DNA of 64,000 nucleotides. It comes from Chryseobacterium nakagawai. GTDB taxonomy: Bacteria > Bacteroidota > Bacteroidia > Flavobacteriales > Weeksellaceae. Shown in pieces: positions 35,575 through 44,760 of this stretch (positions are counted from its first letter, which is position 1; the number at the start of each line of letters is the position of its first letter). Below the pieces are notes generated by a model. It did not search any database. It was not told the DNA's origin and saw only the letters and a program-made list of their open reading frames with translations. The stretch is from contig NZ_LR134386.1 of the NCBI RefSeq assembly GCF_900637665.1, forward strand, positions 3,030,501 through 3,094,500, read 5' to 3'. The position numbers and the translations under genes were made by a program.

Positions 35575-36480
35575 ATGAGTACAAAACTAAACTGGGAAGG
35601 GATTTATCCTGCTGTATTAACTCCTTTTACAAAAGAAGGAAAGATTGATTTTGAAATGTTTGCAGTCAATACAGAAGCCCAGATTAAAGCCGGAGTACAT
35701 GGAATTATCCTTGCCGGAACATTAGGAGAAGCCAGTGTCTTGGAAACCGAAGAAAAGTTTGAACTTCTCCAATATGCTAAAAAAATGACACAAGGCAGAA
35801 TTCCCGTTATTCTTAACCTTTCTGAAAATACAACCAAAAATGCAGTAGGCTTTGCCCAAAAAGCAAAAGAACTGGGAGCGGATGGATTAATGCTTCTCCC
35901 TCCAATGCGTTACAAAGCAGACAGCCGTGAAGTGGTAGAATATTTCAAAGCAGTGGCTAGTGCTACAGATCTTCCTATTCTTATTTATAACAATCCTGTT
36001 GATTACGGAATTTATGTAACCTTAGAAATGTTTGATGAGCTTATTGAATATCCAACCATTCAGGCAGTGAAAGAATCTACCAGAGATCTGGCTAATGTAA
36101 CCAGAATGATCAACCGTTTTGGAAAAAGAATTAAAATTCTTGGTGGTGTAGATACTATTTGTCTTGAAACATTAATGCTTGGTGCTGACGGACTTGTTGC
36201 AGGGTTGGTAGATGCTTTTCCCAACGAGACAATGGCTATGTACAACTACGCCAAAGCAGGAGAATATGATAAAGCAGTGGCTATTTACAGATGGTTTATG
36301 CCATTGCTAGAACTGGATATTCATCCTAAGCTGATCCAATATATTAAACTGGCTGCTACTGCCGAAGGAATCAGCAATCCATACGTAAGAGCACCCCGTC
36401 TTGAACTTCAGGGTGAAGAAGCAGAAAGAGTTAACAAGATTATTGAAGAGGGCAGAACCAACCGTCCGGTATTGAATTAA
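35575..36480 (+). CDS. DHDPS-family lyase/deaminase, probable pyrroline-4-hydroxy-2-carboxylate deaminase
   Basis: 301 aa TIM-barrel of the DapA/NAL family: GTLGEASVLE motif near 45, YNNPVDYGI near 137 and Schiff-base Lys166 (IQAVKEST). Flanked by an epimerase, a D-amino acid oxidase and a semialdehyde dehydrogenase, it most likely acts as the deaminase turning 1-pyrroline-4-hydroxy-2-carboxylate into 2-oxoglutarate semialdehyde plus ammonia. By homology alone it could be any DHDPS-family enzyme; the operon decides. Confidence 0.85.
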   Translation: MSTKLNWEGIYPAVLTPFTKEGKIDFEMFAVNTEAQIKAGVHGIILAGTLGEASVLETEEKFELLQYAKKMTQGRIPVILNLSENTTKNAVGFAQKAKELGADGLMLLPPMRYKADSREVVEYFKAVASATDLPILIYNNPVDYGIYVTLEMFDELIEYPTIQAVKESTRDLANVTRMINRFGKRIKILGGVDTICLETLMLGADGLVAGLVDAFPNETMAMYNYAKAGEYDKAVAIYRWFMPLLELDIHPKLIQYIKLAATAEGISNPYVRAPRLELQGEEAERVNKIIEEGRTNRPVLN

Positions 36481-36495
36481 CATCAGAATAAAGCT

Positions 36496-37971
36496 ATGAC
36501 CGAAGAAACATCAAAACAAAATATTGATCTGAGCATTCAGATGGCTTCTGAAGCTTATCAATTCCTGAAGAATACAACGATAAAAGAACGGGCAGCATTT
36601 ATGAATGCTGTTGCCGATCAAATTGAAGCGTTAGGAGATGAACTTTTCACCATTGCTCATTCTGAAACTTCACTACCTCTGGCAAGACTTACAGGTGAAA
36701 AAGCAAGAACGGTAGGCCAATGGCGAAGTTATGCAAAAGCGGTAGCCTCCGGAATATATACAGAACCCAGAATTGATCTTGCCCAGCCTGAGAAACAGAA
36801 AGGAGATCTCAGAAAGTATAATATAGGATTAGGGCCTGTAGTGGTCTTTGGAGCCAGCAATTTTCCGTTTGCTTTTTCCACGGCAGGCGGTGATACTGCA
36901 AGTGCCATAGGAGCAGGATGTCCTGTGATTGTAAAAGCTCATCCGGCACATCCTAAGACCTCTCAAATCATGGCTGATGCAATAGTAAATACTGTAAAAG
37001 AATTTGGTTGGCCTGAAGGTATCTTCAGCCATATTACAGGAACTTCCTATGAAATCGGAACTTATTTAACACAGCATCAGAATATTCAGGCAGTAGCATT
37101 TACCGGTTCATTCAATGGCGGAAAAGCACTGTTTGATACCGCCAATCGTCGTGAAAATCCTATTCCCGTATTTGCTGAAATGGGAAGTATCAACCCGGTA
37201 TTTGCACTTAAAAACTTGATTGAAAATAAAGCAGAAGCATTAGCTAAAGAATATGTCAGCTCATTAACCTTAGGTGTAGGGCAATTCTGCACCAATCCGG
37301 GGGTATTTATTGCGCTTAAAGGAACATCGTTGGATCGTTTTATCGCTGCAATAAAAAATGAAATTAAAGAAACGATTCCTTCTAATATGCTTCACAAAGG
37401 GATATATGACAACTTTGAAAAACATAAAACTATTGCATTACAACAACCCGATATTGAAATAATGGCATCGGCTGAAGCAGAAGATGGAAAGGGGAGCGCT
37501 GTGATTATAAAAACAAATACCAAAAACTTTATCAATAATCCCGTATTGAGTGAAGAAGTGTTTGGCCCTTTTGGAATTATTGTCACTTGCGAAAATCAGG
37601 AAGAATTCATACAAATTGCTCAAAAGTTAAAAGGCCAGCTAACTATTACTGTAGCAGCTACTCAGGATGATGTATATGAAAATGCAGCATTGATCAGTCT
37701 TTTGAAAGATAAATGCGGAAGATTATTATTCAATGGAATGCCAACAGGAGTAGAAGTTGTTTATGCAATGCAGCACGGAGGGCCATTCCCGTCTACCACA
37801 GATTCCCGTTTTACTTCAGTAGGTCCGGATGCAGTTAAGCGATTCGTTCGCCCTATTTCTTTCCAAAATTGGCCGGATGAATTTTTACCTGAAGAACTGA
37901 AGAACGAAAATCCATTACAAATTAGCAGAATGGTGGATGGAGAAATTCATTCAGGATCATTAAAATTATAA
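36496..37971 (+). CDS. Aldehyde dehydrogenase, probable 2-oxoglutarate semialdehyde dehydrogenase
   Basis: 491 aa ALDH fold: VVFGASNFPFAFSTAGGD near residue 116, FTGSFNGGKALF near 205, catalytic Glu (PVFAEMGSINP) and Cys265 (GVGQFCTNPG). The AGGDTASAIGAGCPVIVKAHPAHP segment is typical of the KGSADH subgroup that finishes hydroxyproline and sugar-acid routes. It oxidises 2-oxoglutarate semialdehyde to 2-oxoglutarate with NAD(P). It is 15 bases after the deaminase gene and 5 before the epimerase. Confidence 0.88.
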   Translation: MTEETSKQNIDLSIQMASEAYQFLKNTTIKERAAFMNAVADQIEALGDELFTIAHSETSLPLARLTGEKARTVGQWRSYAKAVASGIYTEPRIDLAQPEKQKGDLRKYNIGLGPVVVFGASNFPFAFSTAGGDTASAIGAGCPVIVKAHPAHPKTSQIMADAIVNTVKEFGWPEGIFSHITGTSYEIGTYLTQHQNIQAVAFTGSFNGGKALFDTANRRENPIPVFAEMGSINPVFALKNLIENKAEALAKEYVSSLTLGVGQFCTNPGVFIALKGTSLDRFIAAIKNEIKETIPSNMLHKGIYDNFEKHKTIALQQPDIEIMASAEAEDGKGSAVIIKTNTKNFINNPVLSEEVFGPFGIIVTCENQEEFIQIAQKLKGQLTITVAATQDDVYENAALISLLKDKCGRLLFNGMPTGVEVVYAMQHGGPFPSTTDSRFTSVGPDAVKRFVRPISFQNWPDEFLPEELKNENPLQISRMVDGEIHSGSLKL

Positions 37972-37976
37972 ACAAT

Positions 37977-38975
37977 ATGAACAGAACATTTTTTTGCATA
38001 GACTCTCATACCTGTGGCTGTCCTGTACGTCTTATTGCAGGAGGTGGCCCAATTTTAAAGGGAAACTCTATGATGGAGCGCAGACTTCATTTTATGAAAG
38101 AATATGACTGGATTCGAAAAGGGTTAATGTTTGAACCTCGCGGTCATGATATGATGAGTGGAAGTATTCTTTATCCTCCCGTTGATGAAGAAAATGATAT
38201 TGGAGTATTATATATTGAAACCAGTGGCTGCCTTCCTATGTGTGGACACGGAACCATCGGAACGGTTACCATTGCTATAGAAGAAGGGTTGGTTGTTCCT
38301 AAAATTCCTGGAAAATTACGTTTGGAAACCCCAGCCGGACTTATTCTCATAGATTATATACAGGAAGGAAAAAAAGTAAAATCTGTAAAACTAACCAATG
38401 TAAAATCCTTCCTTTATGCTGAAAACCTTGAAGTAGAATGTCCCGATCTAGGTCATATAAAAGCCGATGTCGCTTATGGAGGAAATTTTTACGCCATTAT
38501 TGACCCTCAGGAGAATTTCAGAGATATTTCAGATTTTACAGCTAGCCAGCTCATTCATTATGGGAAAATCATCAGGAAATTACTTAATGAAAAATATCAA
38601 TTCATCCATCCTGAAAACGAACATATTTCCGGGTTAAGCCATATTCAATGGACAGGAAATCCTACAGATCCTAAAGCTAGCGGACGAAATGCCGTATTAG
38701 TAGGGGAAAATGCCTTAGACCGTTCTCCTTGCGGAACAGGAACATCCGCAAGAATGGCTCAATGGTATGCTAAAGGAAAGCTAAAAGAAGGGGAAGAGTT
38801 TATCCATGAAAGCTATATCGGTTCCCAATTTATTGGAAGAATTGAAGGCACCGCTACCGTTGATGGCAAACCGGCTATTGTTCCTTCAGTAGAAGGCTGG
38901 GCAAGAATTACCGGCTATAATCAGATTATTATTGATGATGAAGATCCTTATTGGCAGGGCTTTCAGGTAATGTAA
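37977..38975 (+). CDS. 4-hydroxyproline 2-epimerase (proline racemase family)
   Basis: 332 aa. Both catalytic cysteines are present: Cys89 in PMCGHGTIG and Cys252 in SPCGTGTSA. A trans-3-hydroxyproline dehydratase would have Thr at the second site, so epimerase activity is favoured. It converts trans-4-hydroxy-L-proline to cis-4-hydroxy-D-proline, the entry step of the pathway. It lies 5 bases after the dehydrogenase and 14 before the oxidase gene, clearly in one operon. Confidence 0.9.
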   Translation: MNRTFFCIDSHTCGCPVRLIAGGGPILKGNSMMERRLHFMKEYDWIRKGLMFEPRGHDMMSGSILYPPVDEENDIGVLYIETSGCLPMCGHGTIGTVTIAIEEGLVVPKIPGKLRLETPAGLILIDYIQEGKKVKSVKLTNVKSFLYAENLEVECPDLGHIKADVAYGGNFYAIIDPQENFRDISDFTASQLIHYGKIIRKLLNEKYQFIHPENEHISGLSHIQWTGNPTDPKASGRNAVLVGENALDRSPCGTGTSARMAQWYAKGKLKEGEEFIHESYIGSQFIGRIEGTATVDGKPAIVPSVEGWARITGYNQIIIDDEDPYWQGFQVM

Positions 38976-38989
38976 AGTTTGTAAAAAGT

Positions 38990-40255
38990 ATGACACAAAA
39001 TAAAGATAAAGCACTTATTATCGGTGCAGGAATAGCAGGACTAAGTTCAGCGTATTATCTTTTACAAAAAGGCTGGCAGGTAGAAATCCTGGAACAGAAT
39101 GATCTTACCAACAATTGTTCTTACGGCAATGCAGGAATGATCGTACCCAGCCATTTCACTCCATTGGCAGCTCCCGGAGTTGTGGCACAGGGCATTCGAT
39201 GGATGTTTGACAGTAAAAGTCCGTTTTATGTGAAACCCTCGCTCAGTACTCAATTGTTATCCTGGGGTTTAAAATTTCTGAAACATTCCAATCAGAACCA
39301 TGTAGACCGCTCAGCAGCAGCCATTAGAGATCTTAATTTAGCAAGCAGTAATCTTTACAATGAAATTGCCCAAAACCCTGAATTTGATTTTGAACTGAAC
39401 CAAAACGGAATTCTGATGCTCTATAAAACAGAAAAAGTAGCAGAAGAGGAGACAGAACTCGCTCATAAGGCTACCAGTTTAGGATTAACAGTTGATATTC
39501 TGGATAAAAAGGGAATTCAGGAACTGGAACCCAATGCTCAACTGGATGTCATTGGGGGAATCAATTACAAATGCGATGGGCACATGAATCCTGTAAAGCT
39601 GATGAAACAAATGATTTCTTATCTTAAAAATAGTGGTGTTATTTTCCACACACGGCATAAAGTAACAGGATATGAAATTGCAGGGAACACCATCAATGCG
39701 ATCATAGCGAATGGTAAAAAGTTTTCAGCAGACCGTTTTGTAATGACCGGAGGTTCATTTTTGCCAGAACTTGCGCAAAAAGCAGGGATTAAAATTCAAT
39801 TGATGCCAGGGAAAGGTTATTCTTTTATGCATACTCCAGAGAACCCAATCCATAAATTGGAGCATGCCGCTTTATTATTGGAAGCAAGAGTAGCGGTAAC
39901 CCCTATGAATGGACAAATCCGTTTTGGGGGAACCATGGAGCTGGCTTCCCATCAGAATAAAATTAATATGAAGAGGGTAGAGGGAATTGTACAATCTATT
40001 CCCAAATATTTGCCAGATTTTCAGGTTAAATTACCCAAAGAATCGGAAATCTGGTTTGGTTACAGACCTTGTGCTCCGGATGGACTTCCATATCTGGGAC
40101 AATCTTCCCAATTAAAGAACTTGATCATCGCAGGCGGCGGCGGTATGATGGGACTAAGCTTAGGACCCATTTTTGGAAAAACAGTTTCAGAACTTGCCAA
40201 TGACCAAAAACCAACGGTTGAGATAAAGATATTCAACCCTGAAAGATTTAATTAA
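38990..40255 (+). CDS. FAD-dependent D-amino acid oxidoreductase, probable D-hydroxyproline dehydrogenase
   Basis: 421 aa from the ATG at 38990; an in-frame TTG at 38951 would overlap the epimerase and is not favoured. DAO/DadA fold: ALIIGAGIAGLSSAYYLLQK near the N-terminus, NNCSYGNAGMIVPSHF (a DadA-like motif) and C-terminal WFGYRPCAPDGLPYLG, then AGGGGMMGLSLGP. It oxidises cis-4-hydroxy-D-proline to 1-pyrroline-4-hydroxy-2-carboxylate, passing electrons to a quinone or oxygen. Single-gene type; no separate small subunits are seen. Confidence 0.87.
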   Translation: MTQNKDKALIIGAGIAGLSSAYYLLQKGWQVEILEQNDLTNNCSYGNAGMIVPSHFTPLAAPGVVAQGIRWMFDSKSPFYVKPSLSTQLLSWGLKFLKHSNQNHVDRSAAAIRDLNLASSNLYNEIAQNPEFDFELNQNGILMLYKTEKVAEEETELAHKATSLGLTVDILDKKGIQELEPNAQLDVIGGINYKCDGHMNPVKLMKQMISYLKNSGVIFHTRHKVTGYEIAGNTINAIIANGKKFSADRFVMTGGSFLPELAQKAGIKIQLMPGKGYSFMHTPENPIHKLEHAALLLEARVAVTPMNGQIRFGGTMELASHQNKINMKRVEGIVQSIPKYLPDFQVKLPKESEIWFGYRPCAPDGLPYLGQSSQLKNLIIAGGGGMMGLSLGPIFGKTVSELANDQKPTVEIKIFNPERFN

Positions 40256-40287
40256 AAAACATCACATAACCCACAAAATTATTATTT

Positions 40288-40428
40288 ATGAAAACAATAA
40301 CTCTTGCAATACATTCTATTATGAAGATTGCATTTTTTAACAGGTTTTTATTTTGCTATTCCTGTGAAAGCAAAGAATCAGAACCATTGGAGATGGTAAA
40401 GTTGTTGACAAAAGCATGGAAAAATTGA
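40288..40428 (+). pseudogene. Short open frame, possible broken lipoprotein
   Basis: A 46-codon frame beginning MKTITLAIHSIMKIAFFNRF and containing FLFCYSCESKESEP, which resembles a lipoprotein lipobox with a hydrophilic tail, and ending KLLTKAWKN. It is far too short for a typical exported protein and may be the front of a decayed gene. It lies in the gap between the hydroxyproline operon and the metalloprotease. The reading is weak. Confidence 0.3.
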
Positions 40429-40467
40429 CTATTCAAATAATTTATTAACAAACAAATCCAAAAAATC

Positions 40468-42624
40468 ATGAAAAAATTTAAATTACTACTACTTGTTTCC
40501 CTATTTCCAATAATAGGTTTTGCTCAGGAAAATAGACCTCATGAGTGTAAAGCAGATGAAATGATGAAAAATCATTTTGAACGGCACCCTGAATCTAAGG
40601 CTGAATATGAAAAATTTGAAAAATTCACCAAAGATTTTGTAAAAAAAATAGAATCAAACAAAACTCCATTGAATAAAAAGGCCAACAATCCCACCTACAT
40701 CATCCCTGTGGTTTTTCATGTGTATGGAGAATCTCAGAGTAATGTAAAAGTAAATTACCAAAAAGTAGTTGACTTGCTGCAACAAATCAACTTAAATTTC
40801 AATGGAATCAATACCGATTCAAACACTATAGACCCTTACTTCCAGCCGATTAGGGGCACATTAAGTATTGAATTCCGCTTAGCTAAAATTGACCCAACCG
40901 GAAAAGCAACAAGTGGAGTGGTATTTCACCCTTTCAAAAGTGGATATGGCAACGGAGGCGGATATGATGCACAAATTGGAGCAGATGCATGGGATAATAC
41001 AAAGTATATGAATGTGTATATACAAAATGATCTATATGCTGATAAAGATTTATATCAATCAGGAGTTGCCTGGTATCCGGATTCATACATGTCTTCAGTA
41101 AATACAGCAAGAGTTGTTTATAATGGCCGTTATATATATGATGCTGCAGGAACTGTGGCTTCAAACGAGTTTTCTGATACATTCACTCACGAATTCGGGC
41201 ATTGGCTAAATCTTCAACACACGTTCAATGTTCTTTGTTCAACGGCGAACCCTAGTAATGATGGTGACGGAGTTGCTGACACCCCTGTAGAAAATAATTC
41301 TTCCGGATTAGGATGTACAACTGGAAACAATTGTCTTGGACAAAGAGTGAACGTTGAAAACTATATGGGATACAACGGTTCTGCTGGTTGTTATAAAATG
41401 TTTACCAATGGACAAGTTAACAGAATGTTAGCCGCATTAAATCACCCGTCAAGAATAAATTTATGGCAGCCTGCTAACTTAGCAGCAACCGGAGTTGCCA
41501 ATACGCCACCTAAGTTAACTCTTAGCAACAGTACCTTTACAGAGAACTTAAACAATAATGGAGCCGTGTCATTAGATGGAACAGTAGCATCTGCCCCTAA
41601 ATCAACGATTACGCTAAACGGAGCAACATTTGCCGTATCGAATGGAACAACTCTTAGTGCAGGAACACATTTCAATTCTTCATTACCAGCAGGACAAACA
41701 GCAACTATAGCCGTTACAAGCCCTACTACTGCTACACTTACCATAAATGGTGCGGCAACCAGTCATCCTAAAAGTCAGGTTCTGAATTCATCAATTACGT
41801 TCCTAAATCCGGCTATAACAGGAGGCGTAACTTCATTAGGATCAACAACATCTTTGGCATTAACTTTTTCTTACAAAGATCCTTATAAAATAGTTACAGG
41901 AACTCCTCTGGAAAGTTATGCCAATCCAACACCAACAACAGTAACAACCAACTCCGGAGCACCCTGGAAATATTTTATCATTAACCCAGAGCTTAGTGAT
42001 GATGCAGGGTATGGTGCTTGGTACTATGGAGCCAATCAATTAAAATTGGAAACCTATTGGAAAGGATTAGTATGTGGGGTAGGGACAAGAAATATTAGTT
42101 TAATTCCGTCTTGCACCACTATAAGTAATGCAAATAATATAGGTTATCCAACGGGTACTCCTGGACAACTTGACGTATATACCCCTACATACACTACCTG
42201 GTCTGGCCAAACAGCTTATGTTGGTTTTAGAAACCAATTCGAAGGCTACAATATTAACGGCTATTTCAAACTGAATGTTGGAGCCAATGGTTCTGGTTAT
42301 TCTGTAACTGACTTTGCCTATAATACACAACCAAATGGCAGTATTACAACGCCTTGTGCATTACCATTATCATCATTATCCACTTCAGACGTTGATACAA
42401 CAAACTCAGAAACTTCCATTTATCCGAATCCAGTTTCTGATGTATTGAATATTAAAACAAATGGGAAAATTAAATCAATTTCTGTTTACGACATGTCTGG
42501 AAGAAAAATGAATGCTAAAGTTATTGGGGATAAGGTTGATGTTAAACACTTCTTAGGCGGAACTTATCTAATTGATATTGAAACTTCTTTAGGAAAATCT
42601 TCCCAAAAATTCATTAAAAAATAG
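40468..42624 (+). CDS. Secreted M43-type zinc metalloprotease with T9SS sorting domain
   Basis: 718 aa. Signal peptide (ending GFAQ), a propeptide-like region, then the protease domain with HEFGHWLNLQH: His241, Glu242, His245, His251, a metzincin-type zinc site of the cytophagalysin/pappalysin group (M43), with Asn where the usual Gly is. The Met-turn region is NVENYMGYNG. Beta-rich domains follow (residues ~330-640) and the tail IYPNPVSDVLNIKT...KKFIKK-like end is a T9SS type A signal. It is an extracellular or cell-surface protease, possibly helping to feed the neighbouring proline/hydroxyproline system. Confidence 0.88.
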   Translation: MKKFKLLLLVSLFPIIGFAQENRPHECKADEMMKNHFERHPESKAEYEKFEKFTKDFVKKIESNKTPLNKKANNPTYIIPVVFHVYGESQSNVKVNYQKVVDLLQQINLNFNGINTDSNTIDPYFQPIRGTLSIEFRLAKIDPTGKATSGVVFHPFKSGYGNGGGYDAQIGADAWDNTKYMNVYIQNDLYADKDLYQSGVAWYPDSYMSSVNTARVVYNGRYIYDAAGTVASNEFSDTFTHEFGHWLNLQHTFNVLCSTANPSNDGDGVADTPVENNSSGLGCTTGNNCLGQRVNVENYMGYNGSAGCYKMFTNGQVNRMLAALNHPSRINLWQPANLAATGVANTPPKLTLSNSTFTENLNNNGAVSLDGTVASAPKSTITLNGATFAVSNGTTLSAGTHFNSSLPAGQTATIAVTSPTTATLTINGAATSHPKSQVLNSSITFLNPAITGGVTSLGSTTSLALTFSYKDPYKIVTGTPLESYANPTPTTVTTNSGAPWKYFIINPELSDDAGYGAWYYGANQLKLETYWKGLVCGVGTRNISLIPSCTTISNANNIGYPTGTPGQLDVYTPTYTTWSGQTAYVGFRNQFEGYNINGYFKLNVGANGSGYSVTDFAYNTQPNGSITTPCALPLSSLSTSDVDTTNSETSIYPNPVSDVLNIKTNGKIKSISVYDMSGRKMNAKVIGDKVDVKHFLGGTYLIDIETSLGKSSQKFIKK

Positions 42625-42747
42625 GATCAAACGCTATATCAATACAATATTAAAGGTGTGCAGTATTCTGGAAATGGAACCCTTCTTGGCCACCAGCCTC
42701 CTGATTACTACTTCACAGCGGTTACAAACTGGCTTAAAGCTTTTTAA
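42625..42747 (+). pseudogene. In-frame coding remnant directly after the protease stop codon
   Basis: Beginning at the codon right after the TAG at 42622-42624, the same frame stays open for 40 codons (DQTLYQYNIKGVQYSGNG, then HQPPDYYFTAVTNWLKAF) before TAA. The peptide looks protein-like but matches no family I know. It could be the tail of a lost neighbour gene or of an ancestral longer protease. The T9SS tail ends normally at KK before the stop, which argues against functional read-through. Confidence 0.4.
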
Positions 42748-42807
42748 ACAGATGCAATTAATAAAATAATTTAGTATTGATATATTAGTTATTCACTTGT
42801 TGAATAG

Positions 42808-42840
42808 ATGATGGGCTTAATTTTTTAAGTCCATCTTTTA
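42808..42840 (+). terminator. Probable terminator
   Basis: GATGGGCTT (42810-42818) pairs with AAGTCCATC (42827-42835), including one G-U, then a T-rich run. A second small hairpin CGACAG/CTGTCG lies at 42926-42940. The remaining part of the 491-base gap 42625-43115 holds only the remnant at its start and the promoter at its end. Confidence 0.6.
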
Positions 42841-43041
42841 TGTTATGATGAATATTACTCTACGCTAGAAATCGTTAAAATCTTAGCTATAAATAATATT
42901 ATTTAAGTGTACTCTTTATATTTTACGACAGCTTCTGTCGCAGTACTGTAGTAGATTTGTAAAATCATGTAGGATCATTAAAATGTAATGAAATTCGGTA
43001 ATTCATTACAAATATTTAGTGTTAAATCACATAGATATGAT

Positions 43042-43069
43042 TTGTATTAACAAAAAAAAGTTAAATTTG
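43042..43069 (+). promoter_or_regulatory. Promoter of the RHS cluster
   Basis: TTG at 43042-43044, 17-base spacer, TAAATTTG at 43062-43069, a good sigma-ABfr match, 46 bases before the ATG. It could drive all three large genes up to 51236, which are 13 and 8 bases apart. Confidence 0.55.
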
Positions 43070-43115
43070 TTCGAATTTAAAAAACCTAATCATTAAACTC
43101 AAAAACAACACGGGA

Positions 43116-44747
43116 ATGAAAAAAATTTATCTCGGTGCATGTACTGTATGCACGGTTCTGGGTATGTCTGCTCAGGAAGTACTCTGGCAGAAAGACATTC
43201 AATCCACTACCCAGGATTTCCTAAGTCAGGTGACTACGACCATTGATCAGCAGTATCTTATTACAGGAAGCTCTATACAGAGCGACAAACTCCAACAAGG
43301 CAATAAACAGAACAACGGCTATGATTTCCATCTGGTGAAGCTGAACCAACAGGGAGAGCAGGCCTGGGAAAAGTATTTTTCAGGGCAAAATCATGACTAT
43401 TTATCCGCAACAGTAAGCATTCAGGATGGTGGATTTCTCTTAGCCGGAACTTCGTATTCAGGAAAAGGACTCGATAAGAAAGATGATTCCAAAGGTGGTT
43501 CCGATATCTGGCTCATCCGGATCAATGAATTCGGTGATGAATTATGGCAGAAAACATTGGGAACTTCTTCTGATGAGGAAGCCAAATCTGTTATTCAAAC
43601 GACAGACTTGGGCTTTTTTGTCGCCGGAAATGTTCAAAACTCATCAAAGGGCTATGGTTCAAAAGATGTTTGGATAACCAGACTCGACAAAGACGGTAAA
43701 GAACTCTCCCAATTGATATTAGGTGGAAAAGGTTTAGACGAAGTGGAAAAAATGATTCCCACCAAAGACGGCGGAGCATTATTGGGTATTTATTCAAGAA
43801 GTTCCGAGGTTAAGGATTCTGGGATAAGAAATACTGAAGTAAAATCTTCCGATGAAAGATTAGTGAGTTCAACAGCCATAAGCCAGATGCCAAAAGCCAG
43901 CAGCAACTTCGGTGAAGGGGATTACTGGATTGTCAAACTGGATAAAAATGGAAAAGTAGAGTGGGAAAAGAACTTTGGAGGTAAGGGAGACGACCATGTG
44001 AGAACCTTGGCCTTAACATCAAACGGTTATGTTATTGGCGGTGAATCAAGATCCGAACGATCAGGAAACAAAACAGTAGGCACCCAAGAAGGAACAGACC
44101 TTTGGCTGATTGCCCTTAATGAAAGAGGCGAGGAGCAGTGGCAAAAGTCCTACAATTTCAAAAACCGTGATATTCTGATGGGAATGAGTGTGATCCAGAG
44201 TCAGGAGGCAAGAGCCAAGAATCAAGACATCACTAAAGGAATCTTATTAGGGGGCTATACCCAGGCCGAGGGAAGAATAGAAAAAGATGATGAGACCTTC
44301 TGGATGCTGTACCTGGATGGAAATGGAAATGAACAGTGGAGAAAACATATAACAGGGCATTCCCGACAAAAAGAGGAAAGACTTTCAGATTTAAAGCTGA
44401 ATAGAGATGGTTCTATTGTGTTAGCGGGAACCAGTGCCAAAGAATTAGGGAAAGAAAACTGGAAGATCGTGAAGCTTGGCGACAAGCAGGTAAGTGATCT
44501 GATTGCCAAATATGAAATGAAGATCTACCCGAACCCTGTATCCGATTATACCTATATAGAAATCGGATTTGATTTTAAAGAAGCAGATATTATGCTGTAT
44601 GATATGAGTGGAAGACAGCTTCAGAATTTCAAAACCAAGAACAGAGTGACTAAGATCAATACCCAGGCTTTGATACAAGGCGCTTATTTGGTAACTATAA
44701 AAACTGATAATAATAAAACAGCGAATGCAAAGCTGATTAAAAAGTAA
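43116..44747 (+). CDS. Secreted seven-repeat protein with T9SS sorting domain, head of the RHS operon
   Basis: 543 aa. Signal peptide ending MSAQ. Seven blade-like repeats (VLWQKDI, QAWEKYF, ELWQKTL, ELSQLIL, VEWEKNF, EQWQKSY, EQWRKHI) form a likely beta-propeller, related in pattern to the protein at 18890. The T9SS tail is MKIYPNPVSDYTYIEIGF...IQGAYLVTIKTD...KLIKK. The next gene starts 13 bases later, so this exported protein is made together with the split RHS toxin and may help display or export it. That role is inference. Confidence 0.87.
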   Translation: MKKIYLGACTVCTVLGMSAQEVLWQKDIQSTTQDFLSQVTTTIDQQYLITGSSIQSDKLQQGNKQNNGYDFHLVKLNQQGEQAWEKYFSGQNHDYLSATVSIQDGGFLLAGTSYSGKGLDKKDDSKGGSDIWLIRINEFGDELWQKTLGTSSDEEAKSVIQTTDLGFFVAGNVQNSSKGYGSKDVWITRLDKDGKELSQLILGGKGLDEVEKMIPTKDGGALLGIYSRSSEVKDSGIRNTEVKSSDERLVSSTAISQMPKASSNFGEGDYWIVKLDKNGKVEWEKNFGGKGDDHVRTLALTSNGYVIGGESRSERSGNKTVGTQEGTDLWLIALNERGEEQWQKSYNFKNRDILMGMSVIQSQEARAKNQDITKGILLGGYTQAEGRIEKDDETFWMLYLDGNGNEQWRKHITGHSRQKEERLSDLKLNRDGSIVLAGTSAKELGKENWKIVKLGDKQVSDLIAKYEMKIYPNPVSDYTYIEIGFDFKEADIMLYDMSGRQLQNFKTKNRVTKINTQALIQGAYLVTIKTDNNKTANAKLIKK

Positions 44748-44760
44748 AAAAACATTAATC

